Of a stretch of 7,148 bases of DNA, positions 1 to 5,507 are shown in pieces. Below the pieces are notes generated by a model. That model made no database searches. It had not been told where the DNA came from and saw nothing but the letters and a program-made list of their open reading frames with translations. Both the position numbers and the translations under genes were made by a program. Each line of letters begins with the position of its first letter. Position 1 is the first letter of the stretch. Location: positions 1-7,148 of the forward strand of contig CAKUXT010000105.1 in the NCBI GenBank assembly GCA_934700375.1, given 5' to 3'. This stretch comes from an uncultured Bacilli bacterium (GTDB lineage: Bacteria > Bacillota_I > Bacilli_A > RFN20 > CAG-288).

Positions 1-34
1 AATATCTTCTGTTCTCTATTCTGAAACGTTTCAT
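1..34 (-). CDS. Start of probable adenine-specific DNA methyltransferase (5' end only)
   Basis: Only eleven complete codons are inside the window. They read MKRFRIENRRY, and the next codon begins with T. Dam/FokI-type (D12 class) N6-adenine methyltransferases often begin with a short basic lead followed by NRRYLGSK or NYIGSK, the S-adenosylmethionine-binding FxGxG-like segment, so this start fits that family. The position, just downstream of an AlwI-type nuclease on the same strand, is where a cognate methyltransferase is expected; AlwI recognises GGATC, which contains a Dam-like adenine target. A consensus promoter lies immediately upstream (67-96), so the gene can be transcribed independently of the nuclease. 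An in-frame ATG also exists at 44-46 (MEIT-MKRF), but neither start has a strong Shine-Dalgarno sequence. The assignment rests on eleven residues plus context, so it is a reasoned guess. Confidence 0.5.
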   Translation of the reverse strand, partial: MKRFRIENRRY

Positions 35-66
35 AGTTATTTCCATTTTAGGCAACTTCGGCACCT

Positions 67-96
67 ATTATACAAAAATGACACCCTATTTATCAA
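67..96 (-). promoter_or_regulatory. Sigma-A-type promoter for the gene leaving the left edge
   Basis: Read on the minus strand there is a TTGATA -35 box (96-91) and a perfect TATAAT -10 box (72-67) separated by 18 bases. The predicted transcription start is near 60, giving a leader of about 14-26 bases to the candidate starts at 46 or 34. It lies wholly in the 80-base gap after the restriction endonuclease gene. If the left-edge gene is the methyltransferase, this promoter would let modification be made independently of the nuclease. Confidence 0.7.
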
Positions 97-114
97 TGCC
101 TTACACGAAAAAAA

Positions 115-2064
115 CTAAGCAATCTTCGATACTATTTTTTCATTAAACCATTGCATATTAAATAAATCAGATCTAAATGCTTCATCGAAAATTTTATACA
201 ACTTTGAATAACAATCATTTCTTTCAACGATTATTTTCATCAGGTCGCAGTCTAAAGGAATGATTTTTAAATGAGCAGAATCTTCATTTTCTGGAGAGCA
301 AGAATACATTTTCATTGCTCTAAAGCTCTTGATCGTTGGTGCGTATCTTTCAGAACTCACAAACAACACGTAATCATTTGCGTTATGCGTTTGTCCAATG
401 TGGTTTTCAAGGTGTCTGCTAACTGGCTCCCATTCCATATGTCTTTGACCAGAACTATCAGCGAGCGTAACTTCCATCAGCATGTCGTGACGCGGATAAT
501 CATCGCATTCGGAATATGGGAATTGTAAATCAGGCGTATTACCACCAGCATGCCTTACTGGGAGCAAGTTTGTGTCAAGAGTGAGATTGAGCATGTCTTC
601 AAAGAAACCTTTCCGCCCGCTTAAGTTGTACCAGATAATGCCCATGATATATTCAAAAGCGGTCGAAGGGCTTGCATCCTCTGAGACGAGTTCGCGAATT
701 CTCGCGTCGTTTCGTTTCTTGAAACAATCAAGTAATTCTAGGAGAACTTCTTTGCTAAATTTGGAATCAAGGATTTTGATGAACTCGTTATTTTTGATCT
801 CCTTTAAATATTGTTCAAGCAAATCGCCTGTAATATTGGCGCCGTATTTTTCATTTATGCCTTTTGCAACATCATCTTTCGTCTTGTTACATACTTCAAA
901 AATGTTCTCGATTAGCACATCGCTTGTTAAAAGATACTCATATTTAGCGTCGTCATCCAGGACCTTTTTCAGCATTTCCGTGATCATTTTGTCATCGAAA
1001 TAGATTTCAGCGGTCGGGGACATCGTGAATACGCCTTTATCGTACGAGACGATCTCAGTTAATTTAAAATATCTTTTATTGAGGTCGTAATAGTCTTCTA
1101 AGGTTGATTTCCACTTTAACAAATGCCACGTCTTAAAAAACAAATCTCTAAAATCAGCCTCAGTTGATCCAGAAAAAATCGGTAGGGAGGATAAACGGTC
1201 GAGAAAATCTTGATTGTTCACGTTTCTAGTTCTTTTATTGATTCCACCCCAAGCATAGACGATAGATTTTGCGATTTTAGCCCTCTTCGAATAATCGGAA
1301 TTCTTGCTTTGCCAATATTCGAGAAGGCTTTCATATAATGCAAATACTGGTTTGTCATACTTTGGACTTTTACGATTCATGCCGATAGATTCGATATCCT
1401 TCTCCGCGACTTTATCCAAACCCCGGAAATACTTATATGCATCTTTGTAGTTCTGCATAGACATCATTTTTTTGACTAAGTATTCATCAATTTTTGCGTC
1501 GGAAGAATCAAGCTTTATCTGGCTGCAAACATCCCTTACATCAGTTATGTTCATACAAATCGGTAGCAAATAAGTAAACTCTTTCCTAGTAAGCTGTTTT
1601 AAATGATGCAGCAAATATAGAAGCGCAACAAAAGGTCTTATTGTTGCATCTTTGGCTTGAAACTTCAATAGCTGTAACAAGTAAACATAACTATCTTTCG
1701 AAACGCCGAAAACGTTGTCTGAAGAATAGTTTTCCTGAGAGCTAATGGTTCTGATCTTCTCGCCAACATCGGTGATTTTTCTTGAATCCCTAAATACCAA
1801 GCCGATATCCGCCAAGCCGGAAGTTAGTTCTCTAGCATCTTTTGCAGGTCTGTTAGCCTTACCGTTTTTAAAACCTACACTGCTAAGCAAGTCATAATAT
1901 GCAGTTTCAAGATCCTGCCATTTATCATCTGGATGGTCTTTAAAAAGTTGTTCAAGATAATTTAATTGAAGCTCATTTTTATAGTTTAAGTCCTCGACTC
2001 TGAAGCTTGTGTTGCCAACACGCCAACAATAATTGCAAAATTCAAACCTCTTAGCATCTCCCAT
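115..2064 (-). CDS. AlwI-family type II restriction endonuclease
   Basis: The 649-aa product matches the AlwI-type restriction endonuclease pattern throughout. The N-terminus has W-RVGNTSFRVEDLNYK (residues 14-29) and KDARELTSGLADIGL (75-89). A middle segment has RPFVALLYLL and FTYLLP (143-168). The C-terminal nuclease core has TAFEYIMGIIWY (468-479), HAGGNTPDLQ (505-514), MEVTLAD (530-536) and EPVSRHL (546-552). D512 and E531 are likely metal ligands of a PD-(D/E)XK-like fold, with E471 and E546 as further acidic candidates. The family cuts DNA at one side of an asymmetric site; AlwI itself reads GGATC. Nothing looks truncated, and no methyltransferase domain is fused. The ATG is preceded by GGAGGT at 2071-2076, six bases away. 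The specificity of this homologue cannot be read from sequence. Two Cys (10, 13) in the N-terminal CNYC may be incidental. Confidence 0.87.
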   Translation of the reverse strand: MGDAKRFEFCNYCWRVGNTSFRVEDLNYKNELQLNYLEQLFKDHPDDKWQDLETAYYDLLSSVGFKNGKANRPAKDARELTSGLADIGLVFRDSRKITDVGEKIRTISSQENYSSDNVFGVSKDSYVYLLQLLKFQAKDATIRPFVALLYLLHHLKQLTRKEFTYLLPICMNITDVRDVCSQIKLDSSDAKIDEYLVKKMMSMQNYKDAYKYFRGLDKVAEKDIESIGMNRKSPKYDKPVFALYESLLEYWQSKNSDYSKRAKIAKSIVYAWGGINKRTRNVNNQDFLDRLSSLPIFSGSTEADFRDLFFKTWHLLKWKSTLEDYYDLNKRYFKLTEIVSYDKGVFTMSPTAEIYFDDKMITEMLKKVLDDDAKYEYLLTSDVLIENIFEVCNKTKDDVAKGINEKYGANITGDLLEQYLKEIKNNEFIKILDSKFSKEVLLELLDCFKKRNDARIRELVSEDASPSTAFEYIMGIIWYNLSGRKGFFEDMLNLTLDTNLLPVRHAGGNTPDLQFPYSECDDYPRHDMLMEVTLADSSGQRHMEWEPVSRHLENHIGQTHNANDYVLFVSSERYAPTIKSFRAMKMYSCSPENEDSAHLKIIPLDCDLMKIIVERNDCYSKLYKIFDEAFRSDLFNMQWFNEKIVSKIA

Positions 2065-2098
2065 CTTAGCACCTCCGCTTACTAGTTAATTTCTTATT

Positions 2099-2124
2099 AT
2101 TATACCACTTACTAAGGGCATCAA
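2099..2124 (-). promoter_or_regulatory. Extended -10 promoter for the restriction endonuclease gene
   Basis: On the minus strand TGGTATAAT (2107-2099) is an exact extended -10 element. The best -35-like sequence, TTGATG (2124-2119), is only 14 bases upstream, which is short, so recognition probably depends mainly on the extended -10. Transcription would start near 2092, leaving about 28 bases of leader containing the GGAGGT ribosome binding site. A perfect TTGACA on the same strand (2154-2149) has no partner at correct spacing. The rest of the 122-base gap to the upstream gene shows only a weak GATAA/TTATC inverted repeat (2162-2179). Confidence 0.6.
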
Positions 2125-2186
2125 CACTTAACTGCGATTATCCTTTTTGTCAAAAAATCCGATAAGTAAGGGATTTATCAGGCTAC

Positions 2187-3059
2187 CTATAAAAACCAAG
2201 TTTCTTTAATCGTATCTCGTAACCTCATGATCGACTTAAGCAATTTATATTTGGAATTGTACCAAATTATATGATCCAACTCACGCTTATTTATCCGGAT
2301 ATTACTAATGCGCAAACATCCAAGAATGTCTTCAATCATCTTCGAATAATCTTCATAAATTTCCAATCGCAAGTTCAACGGATCAGTACCCTTACTGGCA
2401 GTTGGAATCTTATAGGAGCTCTTGGGCACCTGCTTCCCAAGATATTCTCTAACGTATTCTGGCAAGTATTCAGAAACAATGCTGTCATAGATTGAATAAG
2501 TAGCTTTTGTAGCTAAAAAGAAAGATGCATACGAACAGAACTTGGTTGCAAAAGATAGATTAAACCTTTTCTGGTCTTGTTTTTTAGCGTCAATTTCACG
2601 AGTCAATATCGAAATCAAATGCTCACTATTTTTTGAATTAAATGATTCATTAAGTTTTGCCATTAAACCATTTAAATCACTGCATGCATGACAAATACGA
2701 TCACACATCTCTTTTCTGCCATCTTTACAACTTTCCAAATGTGTCTTGTTAAAACTATCTATTGCAATTACAGCACCTAAAACATTTTTTTCGAAATTGC
2801 TATTAGTTTTATCATTCTTCATCTCCTCAAACCAATAGGCCATAGATCCACAATACATGCCATCAGCTGACGAGCAGTTCTTTTCTGGATCAAAATTCTT
2901 GCTCGGCGCTTTTATTCTTGATTCATCGCTAAAATTGTTAATTATAGAAGAAATATAATCAGCATTTTTTCTAGTCAATGCCAAGAGCACTGGTTTATTT
3001 GCTAATCTATCTAAAAGATATGGATTAGAGGGATTTCTGTTTATTTGTGGAATAGGCAC
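2187..3059 (-). CDS. Unknown protein with OGG-like DNA glycosylase signature motif
   Basis: This 290-aa cytoplasmic protein starts at GTG, fixed by a near-perfect AAGGAGG at 3066-3072, with no better ATG nearby. The telling segment is residues 169-195: SFATKF, a hydrophobic stretch, then YSIYDSIV. Lys173 and Asp192 are 19 residues apart, the spacing of the catalytic Lys249 and Asp268 in human OGG1 (GTKVAD...PVDVHMW). A second motif, LDHIIWYNSK (261-270), resembles the D-x-x-L/I-W-x-x-x-K ending I associate with the bacterial SFASK...IYDS family. From that I infer a helix-hairpin-helix or OGG-fold DNA glycosylase-like protein. The N-terminal 160 residues match nothing I recognise and hold a Cys cluster (C61, C70, C111, C119, C123, C126). 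It lies directly upstream of the nuclease gene, same strand, 122 bases apart, so a defence role is possible. Confidence 0.5.
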   Translation of the reverse strand: MPIPQINRNPSNPYLLDRLANKPVLLALTRKNADYISSIINNFSDESRIKAPSKNFDPEKNCSSADGMYCGSMAYWFEEMKNDKTNSNFEKNVLGAVIAIDSFNKTHLESCKDGRKEMCDRICHACSDLNGLMAKLNESFNSKNSEHLISILTREIDAKKQDQKRFNLSFATKFCSYASFFLATKATYSIYDSIVSEYLPEYVREYLGKQVPKSSYKIPTASKGTDPLNLRLEIYEDYSKMIEDILGCLRISNIRINKRELDHIIWYNSKYKLLKSIMRLRDTIKETWFL

Positions 3060-3151
3060 AATTAACCTCCTTAGTAAATTATTTGCATAACAAATAATGA
3101 ATGTCGGTTCTTATTCATCATAGAGAGCCTCTGCTATTTTCGAATTCTTAG

Positions 3152-3757
3152 TTACTTCTTCACCGTATACACAATAGCAAATTCCTGACCAACAGATGCA
3201 TAAGCATGTCTTTCCAAAGAAGAATCAGCAGAATCAAGATAGATGGCCTTATAAGAAGAACCACCTGATTCAATTGAATCATCCTGATAATAGCTCTTCT
3301 TTGCACACTGATATGCTTCCTTATTGTTAGCAGGATTCTCTAAATTCTCAACAGGATTAATCAATTCTTTGTATTCAGTCCATTTTATTTCTATATCAAT
3401 CATTCTCTTGTTCAGATCAAGATAGAAATTATATTCCTGTGTCAGAAAACCGACAAATCTGGAATAGGTATATTCAGTAAAGTCATTTGAATATCTGTTC
3501 TTATATGTTCTGATATTGAGAGAAAATCCTTCTGAATCAGAACCATCCCAAGTGATATATCGATCAGAAGTATAGATTTTCTTTCCTTCATCACTCACGT
3601 ATTCATAAACGTATGAATGTGAGGTTTCTGATTCTTCTTCAAGGATTTCTCCACTATTACCCATAACTACAATCGTAGCGCAATCAATTTTTCCACTGGG
3701 TGTACAACCGACTAAACCAGTTGCTGCAATCATCAATAACAGTAAGCTTTTTTTCAT
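3152..3757 (-). CDS. Small secreted lipoprotein of unknown function
   Basis: The 201-aa product begins MKKSLLLLMIAATGLVGC. It has a basic n-region, a hydrophobic core and an LVGC lipobox with Cys18 as the predicted lipid-modified residue, so it should be exported and anchored to the outer face of the membrane. The mature part is rich in Tyr, Ser and acidic residues (for example THSYVYEYVSDEGKK and IKWTEYKELI). It has two more cysteines, C26 and C151, that could pair. I recognise no domain. The ribosome binding site AAGGAG lies 13-14 bases before the ATG, an unusually long gap; a weaker AGAAAG sits closer. It has a good promoter of its own (3817-3845) and a perfect hairpin in its leader. A 93-base gap separates it from the OGG-like gene downstream, with no clear terminator between. 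Confidence 0.8.
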   Translation of the reverse strand: MKKSLLLLMIAATGLVGCTPSGKIDCATIVVMGNSGEILEEESETSHSYVYEYVSDEGKKIYTSDRYITWDGSDSEGFSLNIRTYKNRYSNDFTEYTYSRFVGFLTQEYNFYLDLNKRMIDIEIKWTEYKELINPVENLENPANNKEAYQCAKKSYYQDDSIESGGSSYKAIYLDSADSSLERHAYASVGQEFAIVYTVKK

Positions 3758-3779
3758 AATCTTTCTTTTTCTCCTTTTG

Positions 3780-3802
3780 CGTGAAAACTAAAAGTTTTCA
3801 CG
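3780..3802 (-). repeat. Perfect 9-bp hairpin in the lipoprotein leader
   Basis: CGTGAAAAC (3780-3788) and GTTTTCACG (3794-3802) are exact inverted repeats around a 5-base loop. The structure lies between the predicted transcription start (about 3810) and the AAGGAG ribosome binding site of the lipoprotein gene, so the transcript would begin with a stable hairpin that ends a few bases before the binding site. It could stabilise the 5' end, hinder ribosome loading, or be a repressor-binding site in DNA. There is no T-run on either side, so it is not a standard terminator. Confidence 0.7.
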
Positions 3803-3816
3803 TCTTTGATGACTAA

Positions 3817-3845
3817 AGTATAATCTTTTTCCGCATGAATATCAA
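3817..3845 (-). promoter_or_regulatory. Promoter of the lipoprotein gene
   Basis: On the minus strand TTGATA (3845-3840) and TATACT (3822-3817) are separated by exactly 17 bases, each one base from the consensus. The start would fall near 3810, giving a leader of about 50 bases that includes the 3780-3802 hairpin. The promoter is bracketed by a 9-bp inverted repeat, GATGACTAA (3808-3816) and TTAGTCATC (3877-3885). Confidence 0.7.
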
Positions 3846-3938
3846 TTTGACTTAAACAACAAAAGCAAAGGAGGAATTAGTCATCGAAAACTGATCGGCC
3901 ATCACAAAAGAGGTTCACAATCGTTTTTACATCTCTTT

Positions 3939-3973
3939 CAAGTATTCAGCCGAAATATTCGGCTGAATACTTG
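3939..3973. repeat. Perfect 16-bp palindrome with 3-base loop, with partly complementary flanks
   Basis: CAAGTATTCAGCCGAA (3939-3954) and its exact complement (3958-3973) enclose only ATA. Partial complementarity continues outward: TCTTTC (3934-3939) faces GAAAGA (3978-3983), and GTTTTTAC (3923-3930) faces GTAAAAC (3988-3994), so about 72 bp can fold. It lies 45 bases after the stop of the gene at 4018-4461 and 94 bases before the -35 box of the lipoprotein promoter. It could end or protect the upstream transcript, but neither strand has a T-run after the stem. An operator or a remnant of a small foldback element are alternatives. The rest of the 3758-4017 gap shows no convincing gene. Confidence 0.8.
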
Positions 3974-4017
3974 CTAAGAAAGATGACGTAAAACATCGTG
4001 ACAAACTATCTGATATG

Positions 4018-4461
4018 TCAAATAGAAAAATCTTCGTTTCCTAGTTCAAACAAATCATCAAATGAAGGAATCTTAAAGGTTTCGGTATCAACTACAAAAT
4101 CTCCAACACCCATAGGATTTTTGAACAACAATTTACCATCTTCATTGTATCTGAAATCCTCTGACAGACTATCAACGAAAAGGTCATTGAACAATGCAAT
4201 TCGTTCATATTCCTCGCTTCCTTGAACATTCCCGTCATAATCAGCAAATACTGTTAAACGGGCCACTTCCATCATAAGGAGGGCCAGATCCTTATTGACA
4301 GTGTCCTGTTTCCATTCATCTTTAAGAATCTTGAATGTTCTGACCATCAGAGACTGGTATTGCTGAACATCCTTTTCGTCACAGTCATAGTATCCCTTAT
4401 CTGAAAGGCCAATATTGAATTTTGACCAGTCATCTTTCAGTTTTTTGATTTCTTCTCTCAT
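4018..4461 (-). CDS. Small acidic cytoplasmic protein of unknown function
   Basis: The 147-aa product has no signal peptide or membrane segment. The N-terminus (MREEIKKLKDDWSKF) and the region around residues 35-75 look helical. The C-terminal third is strongly acidic with aromatic residues (FVVDTETFKIPSFDDLFELGNEDF). I do not recognise a family. Its size, acidity and position among small accessory genes would suit an immunity-type or adaptor protein, but nothing proves this. The ATG at 4459-4461 has AAAGGA about ten bases upstream and its own promoter (4487-4514). The gene downstream is the lipoprotein, 260 bases away, beyond the palindrome at 3939-3973; the gene upstream is the leucine-rich-repeat protein. 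Confidence 0.75.
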   Translation of the reverse strand: MREEIKKLKDDWSKFNIGLSDKGYYDCDEKDVQQYQSLMVRTFKILKDEWKQDTVNKDLALLMMEVARLTVFADYDGNVQGSEEYERIALFNDLFVDSLSEDFRYNEDGKLLFKNPMGVGDFVVDTETFKIPSFDDLFELGNEDFSI

Positions 4462-4486
4462 ATTTGTTTTTCCTTTCTCTTACTTG

Positions 4487-4514
4487 ATTATATTATGCAA
4501 CTAATGTTTGACAA
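4487..4514 (-). promoter_or_regulatory. Promoter of the small acidic protein gene
   Basis: On the minus strand TTGTCA (4514-4509) and a perfect TATAAT (4492-4487) are 16 bases apart. Transcription would start near 4480, leaving about 18-20 bases of leader with the AAAGGA ribosome binding site. A T-rich tract precedes the -35 box. This suggests the gene is transcribed separately from the leucine-rich-repeat gene 93 bases upstream. Confidence 0.65.
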
Positions 4515-4554
4515 AAAAGAAGAATTCTTTTTACGATTGCAACATGACTAAGAT

Positions 4555-5211
4555 TTACTCATAGCGGTTCCAATAAGAGTGTTCATGGAAAGTGCCGCTG
4601 AATATTTTTTCACATAGTTTTTCTTTCTTGTCCGGTGATATAAATTTGGTTCCTTTCCAATTTTGTGCATACATCAATTCCCTAGGCAATGTTTTATTTC
4701 TTACTACATAGATATTGCATTCTTTAAAACACCCTGAGCCCATTTTTTTAATAGGAGAATCTGACAAATCAACCAAATAGGAATAGGAAGCATAAAACGA
4801 TTGTTTTTCCAACACGCTGACAGAGGCCGGCGTCTTGATTTCAGTAACATATGAATTTGAAAAAGCATTTTCTCCAATGATGATTGTTCCTTCAGGCACA
4901 CAATATATGTCACCGACTCTACCACGTGGAAATGCAACGAGCTTTGTCTTGTCTTTGGTGAATAAGACACCATCAACATCGCAAAAATACTTGTTTTCTT
5001 CATCGACTTTGATATCGTGAACATACTGCAGTGACCAACTATCTGTCAACATAGACGGAACAATAGTTTTGACACTTTTTCCAATACGTATTACGGTAGG
5101 AGACTTTTTTGAACGTCTGCAGCCGTTTGTTCCAAAACGAGCTTCATATTCTTCGACTTTGTCCCCTTCTTTCATTGCCAGAAAGCTTTTGCTTCTATAA
5201 GTTTCTTTCAT
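4555..5211 (-). CDS. Short BspA-type leucine-rich-repeat (LRR_5-like) protein
   Basis: The 218-aa product carries BspA-type (LRR_5) repeat units. IKVDEENKYFCDVDGVLF (67-84) followed by KTKLVAFPRG (88-97) is the classic 'I-V-x-x-N-x-x-Y-x-x-x-D-G-V-L-F' unit. VPEGTIIIGENAF (105-117), TPASVSVLEKQSFY (127-140) and SPIKKMGSGCF (152-162) are the following P-x-x-V-x-x-I-x-x-x-A-F type repeats. Such repeats are protein-binding scaffolds, usually in large exported surface proteins. This copy is short, begins MKETYRSKSFLAMKEGDK with no signal peptide, and has no anchor, so it should stay in the cytoplasm. The C-terminus (190-218) is charged and lacks repeats. The start is supported by AAAGGAGG at about 5221-5228, nine bases before the ATG. 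Function unknown; a binding or immunity role is a guess. Confidence 0.78.
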   Translation of the reverse strand: MKETYRSKSFLAMKEGDKVEEYEARFGTNGCRRSKKSPTVIRIGKSVKTIVPSMLTDSWSLQYVHDIKVDEENKYFCDVDGVLFTKDKTKLVAFPRGRVGDIYCVPEGTIIIGENAFSNSYVTEIKTPASVSVLEKQSFYASYSYLVDLSDSPIKKMGSGCFKECNIYVVRNKTLPRELMYAQNWKGTKFISPDKKEKLCEKIFSGTFHEHSYWNRYE

Positions 5212-5235
5212 ATGTATTTTCCTCCTTTAATGTGC

Positions 5236-5363
5236 ACATGAATTCTTGCTCGACTTTATGTATATCTTACCAAAGAGCTGTTGGAATGGAAATACCTAAG
5301 AAGGTGTCTTCCATTCCAATTACTCTTTATTATGCTTTCCAGATTGCACCTTAGAATTCATGT
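5236..5363. repeat. 128-bp nested, symmetric imperfect palindrome (possible foldback element)
   Basis: The outer arms ACATGAATTCT (5236-5246) and AGAATTCATGT (5353-5363) are exact complements. The inner arms TTGGAATGGAA (5281-5291) and TTCCATTCCAA (5309-5319) are also exact complements. AAAGAG (5272-5277) pairs with CTCTTT (5323-5328), beyond a 3-base mismatch. All three pairs are centred at the same point, near 5300, so the segment folds as one long hairpin with an unpaired stretch in the outer half. It starts a few bases upstream of the ribosome binding site of the leucine-rich-repeat gene and fills much of the 296-base gap after the upstream gene. No T-run follows, and no target-site duplication is obvious. 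It could be a small foldback element, a bidirectional hairpin, or a regulatory leader. Confidence 0.75.
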
Positions 5364-5507
5364 CTAAGGACAATCTAAAGCGTCTTATTCGCATCGTAGA
5401 ACATCTCACCTTAAATCTTCCGAAGAAGTTTTACATGATAGGGCTCAATCCACCCCTTAACTTTGTCAACTATGACTAGATGATATTGATGCCTACCATT
5501 TATCGAT

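Noticed and set aside
271..1003. Plus-strand open frames of 85 and 143 codons
   Set aside because: They lie antisense within the restriction endonuclease gene, whose protein is clearly recognisable; the plus-strand translations resemble nothing.
3060..3151. Small peptide gene MMNKNRHSLFVMQIIY or a promoter in the gap before the GTG-start gene
   Set aside because: The peptide is 16 residues with no ribosome binding site, and the best -10/-35 match would start transcription inside the ribosome binding site of the next gene.
3754..3876. 40-codon minus-strand frame ending in an ATGA overlap with the lipoprotein start, containing HAEKDYTLVIKDVKTFSFHA
   Set aside because: It has no usable start codon apart from a GTG near its end, and it runs through the lipoprotein promoter and leader hairpin. 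Chance in AT-rich DNA is the simpler explanation.
3923..3994. Integron attC site, given small co-oriented genes separated by palindromes
   Set aside because: The required core sites (GTTRRRY and RYYYAAC) are not present in the right places here or in the 5236-5363 palindrome, and several genes have their own promoters, unlike typical cassettes.
4515..4535. A-rich/T-rich symmetric stretch around GAATTC as a terminator of the leucine-rich-repeat gene
   Set aside because: The potential stem has no G/C-rich core and would be too weak; part of it more likely forms the T-rich upstream region of the next promoter.
5109..5354. 81-codon plus-strand frame crossing the start of the leucine-rich-repeat gene
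   Set aside because: It is antisense to a well-supported gene start and then runs through the palindrome; no ribosome binding site or family resemblance.
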